Positions 54,060 to 63,958 of a stretch of 64,000 nt of DNA are shown piece after piece. Made by a program: the position numbers and the translations under genes. The notes under the pieces are model-generated. The model was not told the origin of the DNA. It saw only the letters and a program-made list of their open reading frames with translations, and made no database searches. Position 1 is the first letter of the stretch. The number at the start of each line of letters is the position of its first letter. The DNA lies in contig CAWJXS010000003.1 of the NCBI GenBank assembly GCA_963846885.1, forward strand, positions 286,066 to 350,065, in the 5' to 3' direction. This DNA is from RPQJ01 sp963846885 (GTDB lineage: Bacteria > Pseudomonadota > Gammaproteobacteria > Steroidobacterales > Steroidobacteraceae).

Positions 54060-55510
54060 GCAGCTTTCCAGGTGAGGTCGAGCTGTTTCGCCGCGCGGAC
54101 ATCGTCGAGGCGACGCACCGGCAAGGTCCACGGCGCGCCCTTGAGCTTATCAGGCTCGGTCTCCGCCTCGCGCCGGATCGCAACCATCGCGTCTACGAAA
54201 GCGTCGAGCTCTTCCTTCGATTCGGTCTCGGTCGGCTCGATCAGCAGGCACTCTGGCACCAGCAGCGGGAAATAGGTCGTGGGCGCGTGGAAGCCGTAAT
54301 CCAGCAGGCGCTTGGCAAAATCCATCGCGTTCGTGCCCCACTCCCGCGCTTCGCGTCGCAGCGTGACGATGAACTCGTGGCTCGCGCGCCGCTCGGGATA
54401 GGCCAGCTCGAAGCCTGCCGCGCGCAGCCGCGCCGCCAGGTAGTTGGAATTGAGCGTGGCGAACTCCGCGACGCGCGGCATGCCGTCCCGGCCCAGCATC
54501 CGCATGTAGATGTACGCCCGCAGCAGCACGCCCGTGTTGCCCATGAAGTTCGACAGTCGGCCGATGGTCTGCGGCACGTCCTTCTCGTCGAGCCAGCGGT
54601 AACGATCGCCGTCCTTGCCCACGATGGGAATCGGCAGGAACGGCAGCAGCCGCTCGCTCACTCCCACTGCGCCCGAGCCGGGACCGCCGCCACCGTGCGG
54701 CGTGGAGAACGTCTTGTGCAGGTTCATGTGGATGACGTCGAAACCCATGTCGCCCGGCCGCACCTTGCCGAGGATCGCGTTCAGGTTGGCGCCGTCGTAA
54801 TACAGCAGCCCGCCCGCGTCGTGCACGATCTGCCGCACTTCCTGGATGCGCCGCTCGAACACCCCGATGGTCGAAGGGTTGGTGAGCATGATGCCGGCCG
54901 TTTGCGGCCCGACCGCGGCCTTGAGCGACTCGAGGTCGATGTCGCCGTTGTGGAGCGTCGGAATTTCCTTGACGGTGCAACCACACATCGTCGCCGTGGC
55001 CGGATTGGTGCCGTGAGCCGCGTCCGGCACGATGATCTCGACGCGAGCCAGGTCCTTGCGGGCCTTGTGGTACGCACGAATCATCGCGACACCCGCGAAT
55101 TCGCCCTGCGCACCCGCCATCGGCGTGAGCGAGACGCCGCGCATGCCGGTCACTTCCTGCAGCATCAGCTGCAGCTCGAACAGGATCTGCAGCACGCCCT
55201 GCCCGGTCGACTCGGGCGCCAGCGGATGGCGATTGAGCAGCTCCGGCAGCATCGCGTACTGGTTACACGCCTTGGGGTTGTACTTCATCGTGCACGACCC
55301 GAGCGGGTAGAAATGCGTGTCGATGGAGAAATTGAGCTGCGACAGGCGCGTGAAATGGCGCACCGCCTGCAGCTCCGACACCTCGGGCAGCAAAGGTGCT
55401 GCCTCGCGCCGCAAGGCGGCAGGAATGTCGACGTCGACCGCCGCGTGCGGGTACTGCGCGTCGGCGCTGCGACCCGGCGCGGAGTGTTCGAAAATCAGCT
55501 TCTCATGCAT
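54056..55510 (-). CDS. gcvPB: Glycine dehydrogenase (decarboxylating) subunit 2
   Basis: The PLP-carrying half of split glycine decarboxylase (P-protein), which works with GcvPA and passes aminomethyl to lipoyl-GcvH. The 484-residue product has FYPLGSCTMKYNPK, DAAHGTNPATATMCG, YYDGANLNAILG and the PLP lysine in HMNLHKTFSTPHGGGGPG. It begins MHEKLIFEHSAPGRS (ATG 55510), 10 bases after gcvPA. Most enteric bacteria have a fused GcvP; the split form is found in many other bacteria. Confidence 0.97.
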   Translation of the reverse strand: MHEKLIFEHSAPGRSADAQYPHAAVDVDIPAALRREAAPLLPEVSELQAVRHFTRLSQLNFSIDTHFYPLGSCTMKYNPKACNQYAMLPELLNRHPLAPESTGQGVLQILFELQLMLQEVTGMRGVSLTPMAGAQGEFAGVAMIRAYHKARKDLARVEIIVPDAAHGTNPATATMCGCTVKEIPTLHNGDIDLESLKAAVGPQTAGIMLTNPSTIGVFERRIQEVRQIVHDAGGLLYYDGANLNAILGKVRPGDMGFDVIHMNLHKTFSTPHGGGGPGSGAVGVSERLLPFLPIPIVGKDGDRYRWLDEKDVPQTIGRLSNFMGNTGVLLRAYIYMRMLGRDGMPRVAEFATLNSNYLAARLRAAGFELAYPERRASHEFIVTLRREAREWGTNAMDFAKRLLDYGFHAPTTYFPLLVPECLLIEPTETESKEELDAFVDAMVAIRREAETEPDKLKGAPWTLPVRRLDDVRAAKQLDLTWKAA

Positions 55511-55520
55511 GGTCGTGTCC

Positions 55521-56897
55521 TCAGGCAGCGGCCGCAGCGTTGCGCAGGATTTCGCCCAGAGCCTGGGCGTACGTTTCGATGTCCGCGGGCGTGCGGGTCT
55601 CGGTCGCACAGACGAGCAGCGCGTGACCCAGCGACGGATAGCGCGCCGAGATGTCCACGCCGCCGATGACGCCGCGGCGTGCCAGCGCCTCCAGCACCGG
55701 GGCCACCGGGCGGTCGAGCAGCAGCACGGCTTCGTGGAAGCGCGGCGCGTCGAACGCGAGCCGCACGCCAGGGACGCGGGTGAGCGCGTCGACCAACTGT
55801 CGCGTGCGCTGCATCGACGTGCGTGCGACCTGCGCGAGGCCCTGCGGACCGAGCAGCGACATGTAGATGGTCGCGGCCGTGACCAGCAGGCCCTGGTTGG
55901 TGCAGATGTTGGAGGTCGCCTTGCTGCGGCGGATGTGCTGCTCGCGCGCCTGCAGCGTCAGCGAGAAACCCGGCTTGCCCTCGAGGTCGAGCGTACGGCC
56001 GATGATGCGGCCGGGCATCTGGCGCACGTGCTCGGTGCGTGTCGCCATGAAGCCGAAGTACGGGCCACCCGAGGACAACGGCACGCCGAGCGGCTGGCCG
56101 TCGCCCACTGCGATGTCCGCGCCGAGTGCGCCCCACTGGCCGGGCGGTTTGAGCACGGCGAGCGAGGTGGGATTCACCACGCCGATCATCAGGGCGTTGT
56201 TGGCATGCGCCCAGTCGGTGACTGCGTCCACGTCCTCGAGGGTGCCGAAGAAGTTGGGCTGCTGCAGCACGACGGCGGTGATGTCCTGGCCGCTGTACTT
56301 GTCGAGCGCCGAGACCAGGGTCTGCCCGCCCTTCGCATCGTAAGGCAGCAGCTCGAACGCCAGGCTCTGGTTACCCGCGATCACCTGCGTAACGTCGCGA
56401 TAGGTCGGGTTGAGCGCCACCGGCAGCAGGACTCGCTGCGACTTCGACTTGCGATTGGCGCGCACCGCCATCAGGCAGGCTTCGGCGAGGCCCGAAGCGC
56501 CGTCGTAGAGCGACGCGTTCGAGATGTCGAGCCCGGTCAGGCTCGCCATCATCGTCTGGTATTCGTACAGCAGCTGCAGCGTGCCCTGGCTCGCCTCGGC
56601 CTGGTAGGGCGTGTACGCACTGTAGAACTCGCCCCGCGTCACGATCGACCACACCGCGGACGGGATGTGATGTTCGTAAGCGCCGGCGCCGATGAAGTTG
56701 AGCGGCCGGCCGTCGCGTGCCGCGAAGTTGGCCATCAGCCGGCCTACTTCCATCTCGTTGAGCACCGGCGGCACGCCCGGCAGGCCGGGCGCGCGCAGGT
56801 TCGCGGGGATCTCGTCGAACAGCGCATCGATGTCCGGCGCGCCGATCGCGTCGAGCATCGCGCGGATGTCGCTTGTCGTGTGCGGGATGAAAGGCAT
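55521..56897 (-). CDS. gcvPA: Glycine dehydrogenase (decarboxylating) subunit 1
   Basis: The non-PLP half of split P-protein, forming the heterotetramer with GcvPB. The 458 residues carry MPFIPHTTSDIRAMLDAIG, FIGAGAYEHHIPSAVW, YTPYQAEASQGTLQLLYEYQ and NASLYDGASGLAEA. A strong GGAGGAGG site precedes ATG 56897, which is the family start. It lies between gcvH (17 bases) and gcvPB (10 bases). Confidence 0.97.
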   Translation of the reverse strand: MPFIPHTTSDIRAMLDAIGAPDIDALFDEIPANLRAPGLPGVPPVLNEMEVGRLMANFAARDGRPLNFIGAGAYEHHIPSAVWSIVTRGEFYSAYTPYQAEASQGTLQLLYEYQTMMASLTGLDISNASLYDGASGLAEACLMAVRANRKSKSQRVLLPVALNPTYRDVTQVIAGNQSLAFELLPYDAKGGQTLVSALDKYSGQDITAVVLQQPNFFGTLEDVDAVTDWAHANNALMIGVVNPTSLAVLKPPGQWGALGADIAVGDGQPLGVPLSSGGPYFGFMATRTEHVRQMPGRIIGRTLDLEGKPGFSLTLQAREQHIRRSKATSNICTNQGLLVTAATIYMSLLGPQGLAQVARTSMQRTRQLVDALTRVPGVRLAFDAPRFHEAVLLLDRPVAPVLEALARRGVIGGVDISARYPSLGHALLVCATETRTPADIETYAQALGEILRNAAAAA

Positions 56898-56914
56898 GTC
56901 GCCTCCTCCAGGGA

Positions 56915-57310
56915 TCAGTGAGTCTCGGCCGCGAGGGCGGCGGAGTACGCCGTGGCGTCCAGCATGGAAGCGAACTGGGCCTTGTCGTCCGGGCGGATGC
57001 GCATGATCCAGCCTGCGCCGTACGGATCCGTGTTGATCAGCTCGGGCTGGCCGCCGAGGTCGGCATTGCCTGCGACGACTTCACCACTCACCGGGCTGTA
57101 GACGTCGGAGGCGGCTTTCACCGACTCGACGACCGCACAGGCTTCGCCCGCGTTCACGCGGCGGCCGGCTTCCGGCGCTTCGACGAACACGAGGTCACCC
57201 AGCGCCTGCTGTGCGTGGTCGGAAATACCGATGGTGATCGTGCCGTCGGCCTCGAGGCGCGCCCATTCGTGGGACTTCTGGAAGCGCAGGTCTGCGGGGA
57301 CGTTGCTCAT
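56915..57310 (-). CDS. gcvH: Glycine cleavage system H protein
   Basis: Lipoyl carrier that shuttles the aminomethyl group between P, T and L proteins. The 131-residue product has YTKSHEW-like FQKSHEWARLE, GISDHAQQALGDLVFVEAPEAG (in part) and the lipoylated lysine in VVESVKAASDVYSPV. ATG 57310 begins MSNVPADLRF; a start 39 bases upstream is unlikely. Its lipoyl group would be installed by LipB and LipA, encoded at 17-18.7 kb. Confidence 0.97.
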   Translation of the reverse strand: MSNVPADLRFQKSHEWARLEADGTITIGISDHAQQALGDLVFVEAPEAGRRVNAGEACAVVESVKAASDVYSPVSGEVVAGNADLGGQPELINTDPYGAGWIMRIRPDDKAQFASMLDATAYSAALAAETH

Positions 57311-57378
57311 GACGGGATCCTCGGAAAGTGAATGATGAAACGAAGACAAGAAGAATTCGTGCAGCAGGCGCCGGCCGG

Positions 57379-58470
57379 CTACAGGGCGATGACGGCTTTG
57401 CCGTGGCGGACGAAAGGCAGGCGCACGACGCGCGCCGGCACGAGCTTGCCGCGGATTTCCACCTCGCAGCGGTCGCCGGTGCTTGCCGGCACGCGCGCGA
57501 AGCCGATCGAACGCTGCAGGGTGGGCGAGAACGTGCCGCTCGTGACTTCGCCGTCGCCGACGTTGGCGACGAGTACTTTCTGGTGTGATCGCAGCACGGC
57601 GCGATCTTCGACCAGCAGACCCACCAGTTTGTGCGCCACGCCGGCCGACTTCTGCGCCGTGAGCGCCGCGCGGCCGATGAAGTCACGGTCCTGCGGGTCC
57701 CAGGCGATCGTCCAGCCGAGGCCGGACTCGAGCGGGGACGTCGTCTCGTCCATGTCGTTGCCGTAGAGGTTCATGCCCGCCTCGAGTCGCAGCGTGTCAC
57801 GCGCACCGAGACCGCAAGGCGCTACGCCTGCGGCCCGCAGCCTGCTCCATAGCGCAACGGCCTGGTCGGACGGCAGCATGATTTCGAAGCCGTCTTCACC
57901 CGTGTAGCCGGTGCGCGCGATGAAGAGACCGCCGGCCTCGAGGCCGTAGAAGGCGCCAAGTCCGAGCGCACGACTGGCAGCGTCGGTGTCCATCACGCCC
58001 GCAGCCTTGACCCGCGCGTTCGGTCCCTGCACGGCGATCATCGCCAGGTCGGTGCGCGGCTCGACCGCCACGCCGAAGCCGGTTGCGACGTGGCGCAACC
58101 ACTCGAGGTCCTTGTCGCGCGTGCCGGCGTTGACGACCATGCGGTACCACCGGTCGTTCATGTAGTACACGATGAGGTCGTCGATGACGCCGCCATCGGC
58201 GCGCAGCATGCACGAGTACAGCGCCTTGCCCGTTTCCGTCAGCTTCGAAACGTCGTTCGCGAGCAGGTGGCGCAGGTAATCGCGGACGCGCTCGCCGCGC
58301 AGGTCGACGACGCACATGTGCGACACGTCGAACATGCCCGCGTCGCGGCGCACGGCGTGGTGCTCCTCGATCTGGGAGCCGTAGTTGACGGGCATGTCCC
58401 AGCCGCCAAAGTCGACGGTGCGGGCGCCTGCGGCGACGTGTGTTTCGTAGAGCGGTGTGCGCAAACCCAT
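57379..58470 (-). CDS. gcvT: Aminomethyltransferase (T protein)
   Basis: Transfers the one-carbon unit from aminomethyl-lipoyl-GcvH to THF, releasing ammonia. The 363-residue product has TPLYETHVAAGARTVDFGGW, FDVSHMCVVDLRG, RTGYTGEDGFEIMLP and GARDTLRLEAGMNLYGNDMDE. ATG 58470 is the family start. It is the first gene of gcvT-gcvH-gcvPA-gcvPB(-dgkA) and is preceded by the glycine riboswitch and terminator. The methylene-THF it makes can feed ThyA and MetF. Confidence 0.98.
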   Translation of the reverse strand: MGLRTPLYETHVAAGARTVDFGGWDMPVNYGSQIEEHHAVRRDAGMFDVSHMCVVDLRGERVRDYLRHLLANDVSKLTETGKALYSCMLRADGGVIDDLIVYYMNDRWYRMVVNAGTRDKDLEWLRHVATGFGVAVEPRTDLAMIAVQGPNARVKAAGVMDTDAASRALGLGAFYGLEAGGLFIARTGYTGEDGFEIMLPSDQAVALWSRLRAAGVAPCGLGARDTLRLEAGMNLYGNDMDETTSPLESGLGWTIAWDPQDRDFIGRAALTAQKSAGVAHKLVGLLVEDRAVLRSHQKVLVANVGDGEVTSGTFSPTLQRSIGFARVPASTGDRCEVEIRGKLVPARVVRLPFVRHGKAVIAL

Positions 58471-58519
58471 GGCGTGTGTCCGTCCCGGCCCGCTGGCCAT
58501 TCGACCCGATGTAGATGAC

Positions 58520-58563
58520 AAAAAAAAAGGGCGGCAAGCCGCTGTGACAACGACCTGCCGCCC
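58520..58563 (-). terminator. Intrinsic terminator of the glycine riboswitch
   Basis: In the RNA sense (minus strand) GGGCGGCA (58563-58556) pairs with TGCCGCCC (58536-58529) across a 19-nt loop and is followed by nine consecutive T (58528-58520). It lies directly after the second aptamer and about 50 bases before the gcvT ATG, the right place for a riboswitch expression platform. Glycine binding would be expected to favour read-through. Confidence 0.85.
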
Positions 58564-58564
58564 C

Positions 58565-58745
58565 TCTGTCCTTTGACCTGAGAGATCGGGAACCGGCCCC
58601 GATGGACCGACGCCGCACCCCTTCGGTGGGCCCGCAACGAGGCGGACCGCTCTCCAGAGCCCATCAGGTGCTGCCGTATGTTTGCCTGAGCGTTTCCGGG
58701 CGGGTTGCGCCTTCGGCGGGCCGGTTCCGGCCACTCTTCGAACAG
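58565..58745 (-). promoter_or_regulatory. Tandem glycine riboswitch upstream of gcvT
   Basis: Read on the minus strand, aptamer I (58745 to about 58678) has GAAGAGTGG, CCGAAGGCGCAA and ending GCTCAGGCAAA. Aptamer II (about 58665 to 58565) has CTGGAGAGC, CACCGAAGGGGTG and ending CTCTCAGGTCAAAGGACAG. These are the conserved glycine-aptamer blocks, twice in tandem with a short linker of about 12 bases. The arrangement predicts that glycine induces the whole gcv operon by blocking the downstream terminator. Confidence 0.93.
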
Positions 58746-58765
58746 ACCTTGCGATGGGTAAGGCG

Positions 58766-58794
58766 ATTTTACCTGACCGCGCCCGCCCGGACTA
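58766..58794 (-). promoter_or_regulatory. Possible gcv operon promoter
   Basis: On the minus strand TAAAAT (58771-58766) lies about 20 bases before aptamer I, with TAGTCC 17 bases further upstream as a poor -35. The position fits a start site just ahead of the riboswitch. Confidence 0.35.
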
Positions 58795-58879
58795 CCGCGC
58801 TTTACCGAAGGAGGTTGCCAATCCCCTGCCGGGACCCGAACATCACGACCCTCCCCCCGGCGCGCTGACGTGCGCGGGT

Positions 58880-58905
58880 GGGACCCTTCTATATATAGAG
58901 GTCCC
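58880..58905 (+). promoter_or_regulatory. Palindromic AT-rich site before the DUF885 gene
   Basis: GGGACC and GGTCCC flank CTTCTATATATAGA, forming a near-perfect palindrome that ends 4 bases before the ATG at 58909. TATATA could be a -10, but no good -35 is seen. The palindrome could also be an operator or an RNA hairpin that blocks the start codon. It lies within 58471-58908, whose other content is the riboswitch, terminator and gcv promoter. Confidence 0.35.
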
Positions 58906-58908
58906 CGC

Positions 58909-60699
58909 ATGCTGCGTCCGGTCGTCTCCGCACTGCTCCTGCTGCTTGCCCTGGCCGCCGCCGGCCCCGCACAGGCGGCCGATAAAGCCAATGCTGCCAA
59001 AGACTTACACGCACTATTCGGCGCGGAATGGGAGCGCGGCCTGCGCGAAAACCCGGTCATGGCCACCTATATCGGCGACCACCGCTTCGACGACCGCTGG
59101 CCGGACCTGTCCCCGGCAGCCCTGCAGGCCTCCTACGAGGGCGACAAGGCGGTCATCGCCGCGCTCGACCGGGTCGACCCGAACCAGCTGACCCCCGCGG
59201 ACCAGCTCAACCGCGACCTGTTCCGTCGCCAGTACCAGGCGAACATCGACACCTACGACTACGGCTCGCAGTACACCCCGCTCTCGCAACGCAGCGGACT
59301 CGCTTCGATGCACCGCATGGCGGACGTCGTCGTGTTCAAGTCGGTCAAGGACTACGAGCAGTGGCTGAGTCGCATCGGCACGCTCGACACGCTGGTCGAC
59401 CAGAACATCGCCTTGATGCGCGAAGGCGTGCAGCGCGGCCAGGTGCCGCCGAAGATCATCATGCAGCGGGTGCCGCCGCAGCTCGACAAGCAGATCGTCA
59501 CGGACCCGCTGCAGAGCCCGTTCTACGAAGTGTTCAAGGACATGCCCGACTCGATCCCGGCTGCCGAGCAGGCGCGCCTGCAGGCCGCCGCACGTGCTGC
59601 GATCATGAAGACGGTGGTGCCGTCCTACACCAGGCTGAAGCAGTACATCGTCGACGATTACCTGCCGCGGGCCCGTGAGAGCGTCGGCCTCTGGGACACG
59701 CCGAACGGCACGGAGCGTTACGCCGAGCTCGCGCGCTTCTACACCACGACCAACCTCACGCCCGACGAGATCCACGAGATCGGCCTCAAGGAAGTCGCGC
59801 GCATCCGCGGCGAGATGATGAAGGTGATTGCGCAGACGGGCTTCAAGGGCAGCTTCGACGAATTCCTCACGTACCTGCGCACGGACCCGAAGTTCCGCTA
59901 CACCGATCCGCAGGAGTTGCTGCAGGCCTACGAGGCCATGGCGAAGCGCGTCGACCCCAAGCTGCCGCAGTACTTCGGCAAGCTGCCGCGCATGCCGTAC
60001 GGCGTGCGGCCGATCGCCGAGCAGGTGGCGCCCGACACGACCACGGCCTACTACCAGGGCCCGGCGATGGACGGCAAGCGTGCCGGCTACTACTACGTGA
60101 ACCTGTACAAGCCCGAGGAACGCCCGAAGTACGAAATTCCCGTGCTCACGATCCACGAAGCCGTGCCGGGCCATCACCTGCAGATCTCGCTCGCGCAGGA
60201 ACTCGGCGAGCTGCCGAATTTCCGCCGCGACTTCGAGGCAACGGCGTTCGTCGAGGGCTGGGCGCTCTACAGCGAGAGCCTCGGCGAGGAAATGGGCTTC
60301 TACGCCGACCCGTACGACAAGTTCGGCCAGCTCACGTACGAGATGTGGCGCGCCGTGCGCCTCGTCGTCGACACGGGGCTTCACCACAAGCAGTGGTCGC
60401 GGCAGCAGGCGATCGATTACTTCAAGGCCAACGCCGCCAAGACCGAGCTCGACATCATCAACGAGATCGACCGCTACATCGGCAACCCGGGCCAGGCGCT
60501 CGCTTACAAGATCGGCGAACTCAAGATCAAGCAGCTGCGCGGCGAAGCCACGGCACAGCTCGGTGAACGGTTCGACATCCGCGCGTTCCACGACGTAGTG
60601 CTCGGCAGCGGCGCCATTCCGCTCGACGTGCTCGAAGCCAACGTGCGCCGCTGGATCGCGGACACGAAAGCGTCCCCGGCCACCGTCGCCGCCCAGTAA
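58909..60699 (+). CDS. Exported DUF885 family metallopeptidase-like protein
   Basis: A 596-residue protein with a signal peptide (LLLLLALAAAGPAQA). The DUF885 hallmark HEAVPGHHLQISLAQ carries the HE...GHH zinc-binding pattern; downstream EGWALYSESLGEEMG supplies the further Glu. Most of the protein is alpha-helical, as in gluzincin relatives. A periplasmic peptidase is the likely role, with unknown substrate. ATG 58909 gives a clean signal peptide. It is transcribed away from gcvT, and ispG follows 34 bases later. Confidence 0.92.
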   Translation: MLRPVVSALLLLLALAAAGPAQAADKANAAKDLHALFGAEWERGLRENPVMATYIGDHRFDDRWPDLSPAALQASYEGDKAVIAALDRVDPNQLTPADQLNRDLFRRQYQANIDTYDYGSQYTPLSQRSGLASMHRMADVVVFKSVKDYEQWLSRIGTLDTLVDQNIALMREGVQRGQVPPKIIMQRVPPQLDKQIVTDPLQSPFYEVFKDMPDSIPAAEQARLQAAARAAIMKTVVPSYTRLKQYIVDDYLPRARESVGLWDTPNGTERYAELARFYTTTNLTPDEIHEIGLKEVARIRGEMMKVIAQTGFKGSFDEFLTYLRTDPKFRYTDPQELLQAYEAMAKRVDPKLPQYFGKLPRMPYGVRPIAEQVAPDTTTAYYQGPAMDGKRAGYYYVNLYKPEERPKYEIPVLTIHEAVPGHHLQISLAQELGELPNFRRDFEATAFVEGWALYSESLGEEMGFYADPYDKFGQLTYEMWRAVRLVVDTGLHHKQWSRQQAIDYFKANAAKTELDIINEIDRYIGNPGQALAYKIGELKIKQLRGEATAQLGERFDIRAFHDVVLGSGAIPLDVLEANVRRWIADTKASPATVAAQ

Positions 60700-60733
60700 C
60701 GACACCGCAGCAGTCTCGCGAGCGACGCGCACC

Positions 60734-61960
<1,227 letters not shown>

Positions 61961-62015
61961 ACCTCGTGCGCAGCCCGCCCGACGTGCCGGGGGCGCCGGA
62001 TTCGAATCCGCTGTA

Positions 62016-63065
62016 CTAGCTGTCGTCCTTCCGGCTCTTGTGTTTCATGACGGAATGCACGAAGCGGCCGAATGCCTTGTCCTTCCTGCGCCGCTCGACG
62101 TACGACAGATCGTTGAACTGCGATTCTTTCGTGAGCTTCAGATAGTTCTGCAGGCGCTCCTCGCTCAATTCGTGACTTGCGATTGCTGCTTGAACGGCGC
62201 AGCCCGGCTCTCCGGCATGGCTGCAGTCGGTGAATCGGCAGGTCCTGGCGAGTTCGCTGATGTCGGCGAAGGCTTCGTCCATGCCCTCGCCGACGCCGAG
62301 CATCCCCAACTCGCGCATGCCAGGCATGTCGATCAACAGGGCTCCTTGCTCGAGCTCGATCAGCTGGCGGCGAGTGGTCGTGTGACGCCCCTCGCCCGTG
62401 TGGCTGACCTCCCTGGTTTCCAGCGCAGGGCCGGCCGCAAGTTGATTGATGAGCGTGGTCTTGCCGACGCCCGACGAGCCGAGCAGGCAGTAGGTCATCC
62501 CGGGATGCAGGAGCTCGCGAACTTGATCGATGCCTTCGCCCGTCACATTACTGAGTGCCACTATTCTCGCGCCGATCCCCGCAAGGCGGATCCTGCCGAC
62601 CAAGTGTTCCAACTCTTCCGGGCTGACCAGGTCCGTCTTGGTCAGCAGCAGCACGGGCTCGATGTGCCCCTCGCGCACGATCACCAGGTAGCGCTCGAGC
62701 CGGCGCACGTTGAAATCGAAGTGACAGGCCTGGATGACGAATGCTACGTCGATGTTGGCAGCGATCATCTGGAATTCGATATCCCGGCCCGGGGCTTTCC
62801 GCCGCAGAAATGACTTGCGCGGAAGCACGTCATGAATCGTCGCGTGAGTTCGTGAATCCAGATAGCGGACGCGAACCCAATCCCCCACGCAGGGCAGGTC
62901 GACTGAAGTTCGCGCAGCATGCAGTAATTTGCCCGTCAGCTCCGCAGGTGTCTCGCCTTGTTCGTCGCGGAGGAGATAGCGACTCCGGTCGACCGCCGTC
63001 ACTCGGGCGATGGGCACGCTGGCCCCGCATGGTTCCGCGGATGGTTCAGGCCTGAAGTCGCTCAT
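62016..63065 (-). CDS. rsgA: Ribosome small-subunit-dependent GTPase A
   Basis: Circularly permuted GTPase for late 30S maturation, 349 residues. An OB-fold comes first (about 15-85). The G-motifs then occur in permuted order: LLLTKTDLVS (G4), LGSSGVGKTTLINQL (G1), RHTTTRRQL (G2) and LIDMPGMRELG (G3). A C-terminal zinc knuckle CRFTDCSHAGEPGC is followed by a basic tail. ATG 63065 (MSDFRPEPS) is preferred to one 33 bases upstream. The neighbourhood lacks orn and psd, the usual E. coli neighbours, so this may be a second rsgA-type gene. It lies 29 bases after the DUF4124 gene. Confidence 0.93.
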   Translation of the reverse strand: MSDFRPEPSAEPCGASVPIARVTAVDRSRYLLRDEQGETPAELTGKLLHAARTSVDLPCVGDWVRVRYLDSRTHATIHDVLPRKSFLRRKAPGRDIEFQMIAANIDVAFVIQACHFDFNVRRLERYLVIVREGHIEPVLLLTKTDLVSPEELEHLVGRIRLAGIGARIVALSNVTGEGIDQVRELLHPGMTYCLLGSSGVGKTTLINQLAAGPALETREVSHTGEGRHTTTRRQLIELEQGALLIDMPGMRELGMLGVGEGMDEAFADISELARTCRFTDCSHAGEPGCAVQAAIASHELSEERLQNYLKLTKESQFNDLSYVERRRKDKAFGRFVHSVMKHKSRKDDS

Positions 63066-63094
63066 GCTGCGGCCTCCCGGATGCAGCAATCGAG

Positions 63095-63778
63095 TCACCG
63101 ACGCTGGACCCAGATCCAGTCGGCCAGCCAGACGCCATCGCGACTGACATCGGGGCAGTGTTCCGCAATGTAGGCCTTCTGCTTCTCGATATCCGACGGG
63201 GCACTGTGCGCCGTCGGCCGCTGCAGGTTCTGCAGCTTCTCGCGCGCCTCTCTGCAGCCCGGGCTCAGCGCCTCGAACAATTCGCTCGCACGCCGCTTCT
63301 GCGACGCAAGCACCTCGGGCTCGTCGCTGCAGTTCGCATCGCGCTCGCTGCTCAACCGTGCGATTTCCGCCGGACGATCGCGATCGTTCAGATAGGTCCG
63401 GTCGTTGCCGGGCCCCGGCTTGTAGACCTTCCAGTCGCCGGCGAGCACCTGCAGCTGGAACAGCGCGTCGACACAGCGCGTGGCGTCTTGGTACGCACCT
63501 GCCGTGTCGGCAACTTCGCGTGGCGGCGATTCAGCCGCAGCCGCCGGGACAGCTTCGGGGGCAGCACGCGCTGGTTGAGTTGCGAACGGGGCCGATGACG
63601 ACACGGATGGCGCATGAGACGTCGCGACGACCTCGTAGGCAACGCCTGCTGGTGGCGGCGTGTCGGTGAAGTGCACCTGACCCTGCGGATCGACCCATCT
63701 GTAGGTCGCGCCGAGGAGCAAGGGCACCAACAGGATCGCCGCAAACTTCAATGCCCAGCGGTCGCGAGCCTTGCGCAT
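63095..63778 (-). CDS. Exported DUF4124-domain protein
   Basis: A 227-residue protein with a signal-like helix (FAAILLVPLLLGA) followed at once by the DUF4124 segment TYRWVDPQGQVHFTDTPPP. After an Ala/Ser/Pro-rich linker comes a cysteine-containing helical region (TRCVDAL, ANCSDEP, PGCREA, EHCPDVS; four Cys). DUF4124 occurs at the N-terminus of many periplasmic proteins, and its function is unknown. ATG 63778 is used because earlier in-frame starts add a cysteine-rich, non-signal leader. A second DUF4124 protein in this window is the M23 gene at 43-44 kb. Confidence 0.8.
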   Translation of the reverse strand: MRKARDRWALKFAAILLVPLLLGATYRWVDPQGQVHFTDTPPPAGVAYEVVATSHAPSVSSSAPFATQPARAAPEAVPAAAAESPPREVADTAGAYQDATRCVDALFQLQVLAGDWKVYKPGPGNDRTYLNDRDRPAEIARLSSERDANCSDEPEVLASQKRRASELFEALSPGCREAREKLQNLQRPTAHSAPSDIEKQKAYIAEHCPDVSRDGVWLADWIWVQRR

Positions 63779-63958
63779 GACAGCTTTCCCACACGATCCG
63801 ACGCAAGCAGTATCCGCGCGGCATGGGCGCGGCCGCAATACGGCTCGACCGAGGTCCATGCCGGTTCCGACTGAGATCGATCCGCATCCGACTCGACGCG
63901 GTGAGCTGTTGGAACTCCGTATTGCGAGCCGAGACTCGACCCGAGGAAAATTTCACCG

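Noticed and set aside
58870..58908. A start for the DUF885 gene 39 bases upstream of 58909
   Set aside because: It would put non-signal residues ahead of a clean signal peptide and run through the palindromic promoter-like site.
61998..62009. GGATTCGAATCC, similar to a tRNA T-arm, between ispG and rsgA
   Set aside because: No acceptor, anticodon or D-arm sequence surrounds it; a 12-base palindrome alone is not a tRNA or an attachment site.
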